DNA from: Phaseolus vulgaris
Taxonomy: Eukaryota > Streptophyta > Magnoliopsida > Fabales > Fabaceae
Direction of reading: 5' to 3'
Length of the DNA: 64,000 nt
NCBI RefSeq assembly: GCF_000499845.2
Contig: NC_023753.2
Span: forward strand, 17,112,193 to 17,176,192
Shown here piece after piece: positions 46,101 to 58,100 of the stretch (the first letter of the stretch is position 1; each line of letters starts with the position of its first letter). The notes below the pieces were generated by a model, which was not told the DNA's origin, did not search any database, and was given only the letters and a program-made list of their open reading frames with translations. Made by a program: the position numbers and the translations under genes.

Positions 46101-49100
46101 TGATGGTTATCACTGGAGAAAATATGGTCAAAAGCCTATTAAGGGAAATGTATTCCCTAGGTATTGTGCTCTATCTCTTTACTACAGATACTGTAACTGT
46201 AACTGATATACAAAGAAAATATCATTAAGGGTAGTATTCAAAAATACCATGTGCAGTCTGAGAGCCTTATGCCCTCAGACAAAAAACAAAATCACTCAAA
46301 CCATACATTCTCACAGAAGTCCTGGAGAAACTAGTCCCGCTATAGCATTTGTACTCCAAAAAAGAATACAACTAGTTATAAAGATAGATGACATACAAGA
46401 GGTTATACTCTATAGAATTTATCCATTCTTGCAACCTCAGTTCACTTCCTTCTTCTCTATGTTTTGCAGTTTTGTGGTACAACCTTAATCTGACATTGTC
46501 CCCCGTGACATCCAGCTTCACAGAGAAACCTGCAACCATATACAATCCATACCTTTAGCAACATCTGTTAAAAAAGGTAGGGTACTATATGTCATGACCC
46601 TATAAACCCCTACCAAACCCATCAATAGTGCTAATGACTAAAGTATTTCTGTTTTATTAGACCATAAAGAATGACAAGTTATAGACTTCTTGTTCAGAAC
46701 CAGATTTGTATACCTTCAGATTCTCACAAGGTTTTCAAACACATAATAGGGTATTGAACCCAATTCGAAAAAGAGAATTCACAACTTTTATGCTTATGTT
46801 AATCCACAACCAGACTATTAATTTAGTCAAACTTCATATACTTCTTCCATATCAACCTTTCCCTGCCTGAATATTCCTATTTATCCAAACCCCCCATACT
46901 ATTGCAATCCACAACCCCTTCCAAGCTACATTCTGCTTCCAGTTTAAGTTCATAAGGTGGAATTATTGGTTTTTAATTCTAAGTTGATTATGGTGTAATG
47001 TGTATAAATTCACCCACCTATCACAAAATAACCACAATATTTGTCAGTTTGTATTTTAAGAATAGGTGTTAAGCAGTCTCATCATTCTCATCGCAAAACA
47101 CACACCTAGCATTACTAACCTGGATACCCCTATTAATAAGGTTCGCCTTTGTATGGATCCTATCTAGAAGAACTCTCCAGCCTTGATGTTGTGTAGTTGG
47201 AGCAACCTTAAGTTTCCATAAAGACTTAAACAGCCCCATTTCTTTCCCCTTCACTGTGATTTGCAAGTATAAAATATGTCAATTTGACTTAAAGTGATCG
47301 TCCTCATCTTCCTTCCAAATCCACTTCTCAATAGTGCAAATTTAGAAGTTTTACCTTCCAATAAATGGATAAGTTTTTGTTCTTTTGTTTACTCTCATAA
47401 CCATATATATATTCCTTCTCCAACTGAAATTCTAGGCCCAACTATCATCTATCCAATCCCCAATCTAGTTTACTAGTTTGTCCTTATCTTCTGTTATTAC
47501 AACCTTGGGAACCTCTCACTTAGTGGATATTCACCAATCCAATTATCCTCCCAGAACTTGACTCTTTCCCCTGATCCAATATTCCACTTTATACATCAAC
47601 CACTTGTCTTATTCTCCTGCTACTTAACTTGTTTAAATATAAACCAGTGTTCGTGTGTGGTATAGTAAAACAAACATTTCCAATATGTTTAATAGACATA
47701 CCTGAGCCATTGCCTATTTTAACTATGTCATTGCCATGATAAAACGCTTTTGTAAAAAAATTATTGAGATCATTTCTAACATGATGAGACGCTCCACTAT
47801 CAAGATACCAAAGCGGATCATCCAAGGTGGAAGACGCACTCAGAGTAGACTGGTCTTGATCCTCATTAACTATAGACGAGAATTGAAAAACGTTAGCATG
47901 ACAATTTGACGATGTATGTTCATACCTGTGCCAGCAATCCAAAACTGTATCACCCAGTTTCCCACAAATTTGAGACTACAATTTGTTGTTTTGTCAAGAA
48001 GGACTCCAAGAACCATGATTATTATTCTTGGGATCAGAAAAACGCATTAAACACTGTGATACGTTAAAAGGAAAAAGAGGTTCCGTCCTCCCCTATTTTG
48101 AGAACTATTGTTGTGAGTGGGATTTTGTTGATCATTTGAGAAGGATAACAAACTAGAAATCGTGTTAGCTTGTTAAGGAGATTGATCAGAAAGACTATGT
48201 TTCTCAAATCGTTCTTTTTGTGCAAGAAGAAACAACTCAATCTCATCAACAAAAAATGGGATCCAGGTGAGATGTAATAGATGTAATGAAATGGTCATAA
48301 TTTTTAGATAATACATCAAGGATAGCCTTTATATGATATTTAGTAGTAATGGAAGTTTCAATACCAACAAGAGTATCAATCGTTTTCTTGATATATATTG
48401 ATACTATGGTCTTTCTTTGGTGTTCGTAGTTCAAGTTTCAGTTTCTTGATTTTGACTCTAGTTTGAGAAGCATAGTATATACATTATCTTGTCCCAATCT
48501 TGTCCAAATATGAGAAGAAGTTTCAAGACCATCATCTTGGTGAGAATTGGAGTTGACATTGTTGCAAGAAGCCAAGCAACAATGAGTTGGTTGTTCATCA
48601 AGATTGGCATTGTTGGCATGAGAATTTTCAGTTGTCTTGAACTTTGGAGGGACTGACAAATTATCCAAAAGAGTCGAAAGCTGAAGACCGTGAATTTTCG
48701 TAAGGACTTGTTACTGAGAAAATTATCATCATTGAACTTAAGGGTGATGAGCGTGAAGGTATGAGAAACAAACGTCAAAAACAAAAAAACTTCAGGATTA
48801 AGCATGGAAGATGAAGAAGAAGCCATTACAGGCTCTTGATATAAGCATGGCAAAGACAAATGATCCGATCGGTCATCGGTAGTCGATGACATCATCATCA
48901 GAGAACCACGTGGACCACTCACAGGGTGACACGTGGACCAGGTGGCAGAGAGGTAGGGGGACGATCGCCAAGAGAGGTGATCGGTGGTCAGTAACCAAGT
49001 TACCACCGACAGATCAGGCGGCAGAGAGGTCGGGGGACAGATCACCCGGAATGGTGATCGGTGGTCAGTAGCCAAGTGACCACCAGCAGACCAGTTCCCA

Positions 49101-52100
49101 GACTCGCGCCTGGAGGCAGAGCGCGAGTAGCGAATAAACACTGATCAGTCATCGGGGTCTCGTGTTACACGCAGTTAAACTGGGACTAAGGTTCCCAGCG
49201 AGAGCGTTACGCATGGACCTCGCATGAGCACACCTCAAGGAATCATGCACGAGAGTGGCCTGAGGGAACCGGTAAGCCAGTCGGTGATTGGTGATTCCCT
49301 CAACCCATTACGTGCGTGTCATCCTGAAGGGTAAGTCGCCTACGTAGAGAGTAACGTTTGGTGAGGGCGCCTAGACCAGCCACACCCGACGTTCTCCTAA
49401 GAGTATGCAATTTGCCCAGATAAGAGAAGCATCCCAAGTTACTCCGCAAGGGTGTAGCTTAGGCAGACAAAGAGAGGCGCTAGAGCCCTTCCAGTAAGTG
49501 ACACGTGTGTGGTTAGATGTGAGTTGCAGGCCTCCACGTGTCACCATCTGAGAGGGGTGCGGTCCAGACAAAAGAGCACTCCGTACCGCTAAAGGTACAG
49601 ACAGGCGCAGCCAAGCGCAGACATGCGCAGACATGCGCAGACTCTCACGCTCCCCATTGCTGATTCTGAAGGTACGCTTTCTCTGAAAAGCATGACAGGG
49701 TTCTGACACATGCCAGAAAAGCATAACAGAATTCTGTTATGCCCAGAAGCAGGGAAAGAGGGATAAAAGACAGAATCAAAGGGAGAGTGAAAGGAGGAGA
49801 AAAAAAAAAAAAAAGAGAGACGAAAAACAGAGTGCAAGTTTTTCTGATACACACATTTTTACTAAGTTTCCAGTTTTCTGGTGGTTCTGTTGAACTAACT
49901 TGATCGTCGGAGTGCAAACGGCCGCTAGAGGCGCCGTCTGTGTATTTTGCAGGTCACATTTCGAAGACATCAGAGAGAGAGTTTAGAAGGTGATTCTTCA
50001 GGAGACACAGTCGCGAAGACAGGGCAGAAAGTGTTACGAAGCGATTCACCCACGTTCAGGTTGCCGGCAGGATCATTTGGCGCCCACCGTGGGGCCCGAG
50101 TGAATCGTTGTCCCACATATACCACAGTTTTAAAGCTCACCTGAGTTTTATCAGTTTCTCTGATAGAGAAGATGCCTAGAAACAGACAACCATCACCTGC
50201 GCCATCCGCTGACGAAGGAGCTGTGACAATGGCGCAGGTCCTGGAAATGGTGCGCACGCTGCAGGATAACGCTGCAGCGTCGAAAGTCGAACAAGAAAGG
50301 ATGCAGGCGGAGTTGGCTGCGTCGCAAAGCAGGAACGACGAACTGAATCGTGTCAACGAAGAGTTGAGAAGAACGCTGCAGGCGCAGAGGGAGCACGTCG
50401 TTGACGAAAGGGTGTCTAGGCAGCCTTCACCTCCAAGGGCATTTCCCATGCCATTCTCCCCCGAGATTATGGGAACCATGGTGCCTTCCAACCTGGTGGG
50501 GGTAAAAGCGTCGTTCAAAGGGGTAGAAGACCCGGAGGCGCATCTGACGGCATTCCACACCCAGATGATGTTGTCTGGGGGCTCAGACGCTGTATACTGC
50601 AAGATGTTCATGAGCACACTGAGCGGAATCGCCATGGAGTGGTTCGTGAGTTTACCAGAAGGGCATATCACGTCTTTCTCTCAGTTCTCGAAGCTCTTCA
50701 TTGAACAATACATCGTCAACAAGGCACCCGCAGTGGTGTCCTACGACCTGTTCGATGTGCGCCAATACCAGGGGGAGTCGCTGAAAGATTACCTCAACCG
50801 CTTTGGAGCACAAGTGGTTAGACTACCCAGCAAAGATGAAGATATGCTTGTGCACGCGTTTAAGAAGGGGGTGCTGCCTGGCCCTTTCAGCGAGTCTCTC
50901 ATCAGGAGCCATCCCAGCACCTTTGCAGAGATCCGACGATGTGCGGTGGCACACATAGTGGCAGAAACAGAAGTTTCTGAGAAGAGGGGAAGTGCTGCAC
51001 CACCCAGACCGCGTGGAGGGCAAGGAAAACCACAGCAAGCGAGGGTGCATGAGGCCAAAGAGGGGAAGAAGGTGCGGGAAAAACCTCGTCCCTATGCACC
51101 AGGCAAAGACCAGAGTAAGGGGCGTGCAAGGGAGAATAACGCACCCCCGAGATACAACTTCATGGTGGGATTGGCGGATCTCATCGCCCTTCCTGCCGTG
51201 GCAGCAAGACTACGAGTACCAGAGAAGACAGACAAGGTACTCGGAAGGAAGAAGAATGAATGGTGTGAGTTTCACCAGGCCTTTGGCCATACACTTCATT
51301 CCTGTTTGGCGCTGGGACACCAACTGGCAGAGTTGGTGAAGTCTGGCTTTCTAGCAGATTACCTGCGTGAGCCGCAGGGTGATCGCGCGTCAGGATCCCA
51401 AACTGGAGAGCAACAGCATGAAGTCCCTGTGCATGGGGAAGTGCAGACGATCGCTGGAGGCTTCTCTGGTGGGGGATGCACAGCTTCACAAAGAAGGAGA
51501 TACACTCGATCTGTGATGGCGGTAGATGCAGTGAATGAGAGTCATTACCCTGAGGTGGACATTGTCTTCAGGAAAGCAGACCTACGAGACGTTGTCCCGC
51601 ACGACAACGACCCTGTGGTCATTTCTCTCATCACAGCAGGAAGACGGGTGCATAGAGTACTCGTAGATCAAGGGAGCTCGGCGGATGTCATGTTCTGGCC
51701 AACATTCAACAAGCTACAGTTGTCCCCTGATCAGTTGAGACCGTATACTGGTTGTCTCTACGGTTTTGCAGGGGACCAGGTAGAAGTGCGGGGATACATC
51801 GAGCTGAGGACAACGTTCACCGACGGAACGGCAGCCCGCACGGAAAGGATAAAGTACCTGGTGGTGAACGCCCCTTCTGCGTACAATGTCCTGTTGGGGA
51901 GGCCAACGCTCAATAGACTGGGCGCAATACCATCGACAAGGCATATGAAGTTGAAGCTGCCATCGATGGAAGGGGCCGTGATAACCATCAAATCGGATCA
52001 GGCTGAGGCAAGACGCTGTTATGAGAACAGCTTGAAACAAAAAAAGAAGTGTGTGCCATGTCACCACAAAACCACCACCAGGTGTGCGCGAAGAGCGATT

Positions 52101-55100
52101 GGCGGTCAGGGAGACACAAGGCGCTCAGAGGATGGAGAGCGCTGCGGTGGGGGGCTCCCAGGTGGCCCAAGTTGAGGAAGAAGATGAAGGCACGATCACT
52201 CCTCGCGAGTCAGGGATCGCGAGAGCGGTCATTGCCAGTGAGAGGAGGCCCCACCCAGCTGAAGGATGGATCGAGGTGGACATCAGGGGAAGAAAATTCA
52301 AGTTGGGGGAATCCCTCGTTGAAGAAGAGCGAAGGCTGATCATGGGTATGATTGAGAAGCACATGAATGCCTTTGCATGGTCATCATCCGACATGCCAGG
52401 AATCGACCCCGATTTCCTCTGCCATCGTCTTTCAATGGACCCCATGGTTCGACCGGTGCGACAGAGAAGAAGGAAATTCAACGAGGAGAAGAGGAAGGTG
52501 ATCCATGACGAAGCGCAGAAGCTCCTTGTCGCAGGGCATATCAGAGAAATCCAGTACCCTGAGTGGTTAGCGAATGTGGTACTGGTGCGGAAGGCGAGCG
52601 GCAAGTGGAGAATGTGCGTGGACTTCACTGACCTCAATAAGGCGTGCCCCAAGGATTCTTACCCCTTACCCAGTATAGATGCTCTAGTCGATAGCGCCTC
52701 GGGGGGAAAGCTACTCAGCTTCCTGGACGCTTTCTCAGGGTATAACCAGATCAGGATGCACCCAATGGACGAATGCAAGACCGCGTTTATGACGGAACGG
52801 TCTTGCTATTGCTACAAGGTCATGCCATTTGGGTTGAAGAATGCGGGGGCTACCTACCAGCGGCTCATGGGTAGGGTGCTCTCGCCCATGCTGGGAAGGA
52901 ACGTACACGCCTATGTAGATGACATGGTGGTTACGTCCCAAGAGAAGAAGCATCATGCAGCTGATCTGGAAGAGCTATTCACCACCATTGCAAAGTATAG
53001 GCTGAAGCTCAACCCTGAGAAATGCATATTCGGAGTGGAGGCTGGGAAGTTCTTGGGTTTCCTCTTGACAGAGCGGGGAATTGAAGCCAACCCGGAGAAG
53101 TGTGCGGCGATCGTGGCAATGAGGAGCCCAACGACGGTGAAGGAGGTGCAGCAGCTCACCGGTCGCCTGGCAGCACTGTCCCGATTTATGTCTGCTGGAG
53201 GGGAGAAAGGTCACCCATACTTCCAGTGTCTCAAGCGCAACAGCAGATTTCTCTGGACGCAGGAGTGCGAGGAGGCCTTCATTAAGTTAAAGGGATATCT
53301 GGCAAGCCCACCAGTCTTGCGAAAGCCCCAGGTAGGCATCCCTCTCCGTCTATACTTTGCTGTTACGGAGAGGGCAGTCAGTTCAGTCCTGGTGCAAGAG
53401 CTGGACCAGGCCCAGAGGCCTGTTTATTTCGTAAGCAAGGTGCTGCAAGGCCCTGAAACCAGGTACCAGGCCCTCGAGAAGGCTGCTCTAGCGGTGGTAT
53501 TCTCAGCCAGAAGACTCAGGCATTATTTCCACAGCTTCACAGTGGTGGTGATGACTGATCTGCCTATCCAGAATGTATTGAAGAAACCTGATGTGGCAGG
53601 AAGGATGGTCAAGTGGGCAGTAGAATTATCGGAATTCGATATTCAGTACGAGCCCCGAGGACCGATCAAGGGGCAGGTGTTCGCGGACTTCGTAGTCGAG
53701 CTATCATCCATCGCGACACCTGCAGAAGGGCTAGATTTTCGATGGGTGTTATCGGTGGATGGCTCCTCTAATCAGCAAGGAAGCGGTGCTGGGGTCATCC
53801 TGGAAGGGCCAAACGGAGTACTGATTGAGCAGTCCCTCCGTTTCGCCTTCAAGGCTAGCAACAATCAGGCGGAGTACGAGGCCCTGATCGCGGGAATGTT
53901 GCTAGCAAGGGAAATGGGAGCAAGAAATCTGCTGGCCAAGAGCGATTCGTTGCTGGTCACCGGGCAGGTTACCGGGGAGTTCCAAGCAAAGGACCCCCAG
54001 ATGGCAGCCTACCTGGAGTATGTGCAGCTCCTGAAGACGTCTTTCGCCGAGTTTGAGTTAGTGCACGTACCAAGAGAGCAGAACGCCCGAGCAGACCTGC
54101 TTGCCAAGCTGGCCAGCTCAGGCAAAGGGGGGAAGCAGAGGACTGTCATTCAGGAGACCCTGAAGGTGCCACGCGCGTTTGTATCAGACAACCAGGTACT
54201 TCATGTATACAAGTCAATGGAGCGTCTAACGATCGGTCATCGATCGTTGACTCAAGAGACGCTGAGAGCGCCGAGGGTGAGATCGCGACCCTCAAAGATC
54301 GGTGAGTCGATGGAGGTCCACGCGGAGAAGGAACCCCACACCTGGATGACGCCATACCGGCTATACTTAGAAGATGGTGTACTCCCGCTCGATCTGGCAG
54401 AGGCAAAAAGAATAAAGAGGAGTTCAAGTAAGTTTACTCTCATAGATGGAAGCCTATTTAGATTTGGATTTTCTCACCCTGTGCAGATCTGTGTACACGG
54501 CGAACAATGCACCAGACTCATGTCTGAGCTGCACGAGGGGGTGTGCGGAAGCCATGTCGGTGGTCGCGCTTTGGCAAGTAGGGTACTCCGCGCGGGGTAC
54601 TACTGGCCAAAGTTGAAGGAAGATTGCATAAGGTTTGCTCAGCGATGCAAACAATGTCAGCTGCATGCAGATTGGCACAAGGCACCCCCTGAGGAGTTGA
54701 GGTCCATCCATAGCCCGTGGCCATTCCATACATGGGGGATTGACATCCTAGGACCTTTTCCCCTGGCGACAAGGCAGATGAAGTTCCTCATTGTGGCCAT
54801 TGAATATTTCACTAAGTGGGTGGAGGCAGAGCCAGTTGCCCACATCACCGCACAGAAAGTCGAACACTTCGTCTGGAAGAACATTGTCTGCCGCTTCGGA
54901 ATACCCAAGAGGCTGGTTTCCGACAATGGCACCCAGTTCACCAGTCATCAGTTGAGGAAGATGTGTGAAGAGCTAAAGATACAACAGGTTTTCGCATCTG
55001 TGGAGCACCCACAAACAAATGGGCAGGTGGAGTCAGCAAATCGAGTACTGCTCAGGGGGCTGAAGCGAAGACTGGACAAGGCCAAAGGAGGCTGGGCAGA

Positions 55101-58100
55101 GGAGGTCCCCAGAATTGTATGGTCTTATCACACCACCCCACAGTCCAGCACCCATGAGACACCCTTCAGCCTTGTCTATGGGACAGACGCCATGATCCCT
55201 GTGGAGATACAGGAGAGCTCCCCCAGATTCTTGAACTTCGTTGCTGAAGAGTCCAATGAAGAGCGTAGGGTGAATCTGGACCTGCTAGACGAAGTGCGAG
55301 AAGAGGCCAGAGTCAGTGCTGAAGCTGTGAAGAGAAGAGTAGAGCGGAGGCACAACTCTAAAGTGAGGCCCAGGCACTTCCAGGAGGGTGATCTGGTGAT
55401 GAGAAAGGCGCATCAGAATGACATGCAGAATAAGTTATCCCCGAAGTGGACAGGCCCGTACAGAGTGGTGGAGACGTTAGAGAACGGAGCCTATCGCCTG
55501 GAGACTTTGGAAGGAGGAGCAATCCCCAGAACGTGGAACGCCACCCATTTAAAATTTTATTTCAGTTAAAATTGTACAGTAATGGCGTTCTCATGCTAAA
55601 AGACACATGCTTTGTTTGTGGTGGAAACGGTTGAACAGACAAGGGGGCACTCTTTTCCCTAAAGAGGGTTTTTAACGAGGCCACCCAATTAAAGAAAAAT
55701 TTCCAGCATATAAAGTGTTCTCAAGTATTAAAGTTAAAATCCTCCTTGCCCCAGGTGCAAGTGCAGGTGATTGGTTAGGCCCTACTTGCCCTAGGCGCAA
55801 GTACTGGCACCGATCTAAGTCTTCCTCACCCCAGGTGTGAGCGCGAGCAGTTAAAGGTTTGAAAAGCCAGGGGTGCTAGTAAGACCAAGGGAGGGAAAGG
55901 AAAGGTTTTGACAAAACGTCCTTACCCACTTGGCATACACCAATATTGGCCCAGTAAGACTCTTAGTCCGAAACCCTTCTCACCCCAGGAGTGAGGCAGG
56001 GAATGAGCGACTCAACCCGCCAAAAGGTGATGACCTTGGGGAAAGTAAGAGGGGTTAGCGAGAAACACTTTTCTTTCCCCAAGACGAGGCATCACCTTGA
56101 GCGATCGGTGTCAAAGTCCTCTATGCACTTAGCGCTAGAGCGACAGAGAAAGCTAAGTAAAGACTGAAGAACGATCACTGATGAGTCGTCAGTAATTGGC
56201 TAGTGGTGCAAAGCAGCGCACGAGGACTGTTAAACACCAAGTTGAGAGAATAGCCAGTCGTGATCAAGCAGATCGCGCTAAGCCTGAGTTGGTTAACACT
56301 TAGTCGTGCGCAAAGAATAAGAGAAGCAGATCGTGCTAAGCCTAAGCTGGTTAACACTTAGTCGTGTGCGAAAGGAAAGGTAAAGCCCCAGATCGCGCCG
56401 AACCTAAACTAGCTAACAGTTAGTCGCGCACATAAAGATCAGTGGAGTCCAAAGAAAATACAAAGAGAAATCGAGCAATTGAATCCGAGATATATCACCA
56501 AAGATGTTCATACAATTGTCAGTTACAAAGAGTTGAATGGTGCGGAAACATAAGGTTACAAAATGAAACTTTGTACAGAAGACGTCAAATTTACAGAAGG
56601 AAGAGATTCAGGGAGTAGGAGGCTTAAGTTTCCCATCTACCACCGAGTGATGAATGCTGAATTGCGCAAGGTCTAGGTCTGGGAGGACGCAGCGAACTTG
56701 CTCGAGCGCCAACTCGAATCCATCAATGAGGGAATCGGCGTCCACATTCATCAAGTCCTCTTTCTCCGCCTCCAGACTTCGCCTCGAAGCCTCTGCCGCA
56801 TGATGTGATTCCAATAGCCACATAGAACAAGATTCTTGACACTTTGAGGAATCACCTTGAGCTGGAAAATGTAGAGGCACTTTCTTAGAAGTTGGATCAT
56901 GGTTCTAAGATCAAGAACTCACCAATAACAAGTACCAAATCCCAAACTCATTTGGATGAACCAAATATTGTCAAATTGAATCAACAAAGGAATAGAAACT
57001 AGATTAACCGAACAGAATTAAGCTACTAAACAAAAGAACCGAACAGAATTTAAAAACAAAACAGAATATAGGTGCTGAAAATAGAAAAACCGAAAGCTAG
57101 ACAACTCAAAACACAAGGTAACATGAACAATTGAAGAAGAAGAAAGGAAGGAGAAGAGAATGCTCATGAAGATGGAAGATAGGTTGGATGATCACGCCAC
57201 TAGAAGTATGGATGCTCCTAGATGAGTGTGGAAGCCGCCACTTGAGGAAACCATGGTCCTTCAAGATAAGACTAGAGAAGAAGCTCAAAGCTCTCCAAAT
57301 GCTCACTCCAATTTTGAGTATAGTTTCTTTAGATAAATTCAAATCTGAAATTTACAAGGAAGGCACCTCTATTTATAGCCTAAGGTGCTGAAAAAGAAAG
57401 CTAAAACAATTCAAAATTCCCTCCTAATTCAAACTAGAACCGGCGCCTATTTGCAAAGCAAGGAAGGTGTGATCCTTTCCTTCACTTTGGCACCCCCTAT
57501 TCTACTTCTACACCTATCTACTAATACACCCCCCTAAAGCTCCTAACTAAAGCCTAAAAGATGCTATAACAAAAGAGGTTTCTAAGGTTTCCCTCTAAGC
57601 ACCTTCAACTAAAGACACTACAAAAAGAGAAAATAAATGTCCTCTAGCTCCCAAGGCTTTGAACATGCTTCTTGTAATCCTTTGAGGTGGACTTTGACCT
57701 CCATGGGCGTCCTCCATTTGTGCCTCCACCTCTTCTTGAGCTTGATGAGTGGCCTCCATGTTCTCTTGGGCTTGATCTCCATCACCGCATCCCTCTGCGT
57801 GGTAAGGGTAGCAAGGGAGGAGGCAGCCTCAGACAGCTGGCCCACTGCCTCCTCAAGCTTCTTTTCGGCGGCAGCAGTTGCCTCCTTGGCGGCTTTGAGC
57901 ATCTCTACCCGCTGAGAATCCTGTTGGCGTAGGGAGGAGTTCTCAACCTCTAACTCCTCCACCATTTGACTCCGTTCGAGCAAGGAGGAATTCTTAGCCT
58001 GTAACTCAGCCACCTTCAAGTCCAGGGGACCAACGGTCTGCCCCATCAAGATTTCCATCTTGATGGTCTCCTGGACCTGCAGCAAGTACTCCCTCCTGGC

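Noticed and set aside
46249..46488. 79-codon + strand frame in intron 3 of WRKY gene 2
   Set aside because: It lies antisense to the 3' part of a LINE relic and has no domain.
49970..50671. Minus-strand frame opposite the Tat-1b gag start
   Set aside because: It is antisense to Gag and the primer site, with no domain and no match in the Tat-1a antisense frame.
57618..57784. C-terminal 54 residues of the 461-codon minus frame
   Set aside because: They come from the solo LTR-A inserted at the CCGCA site. The real end of the antisense gene is at 56608.
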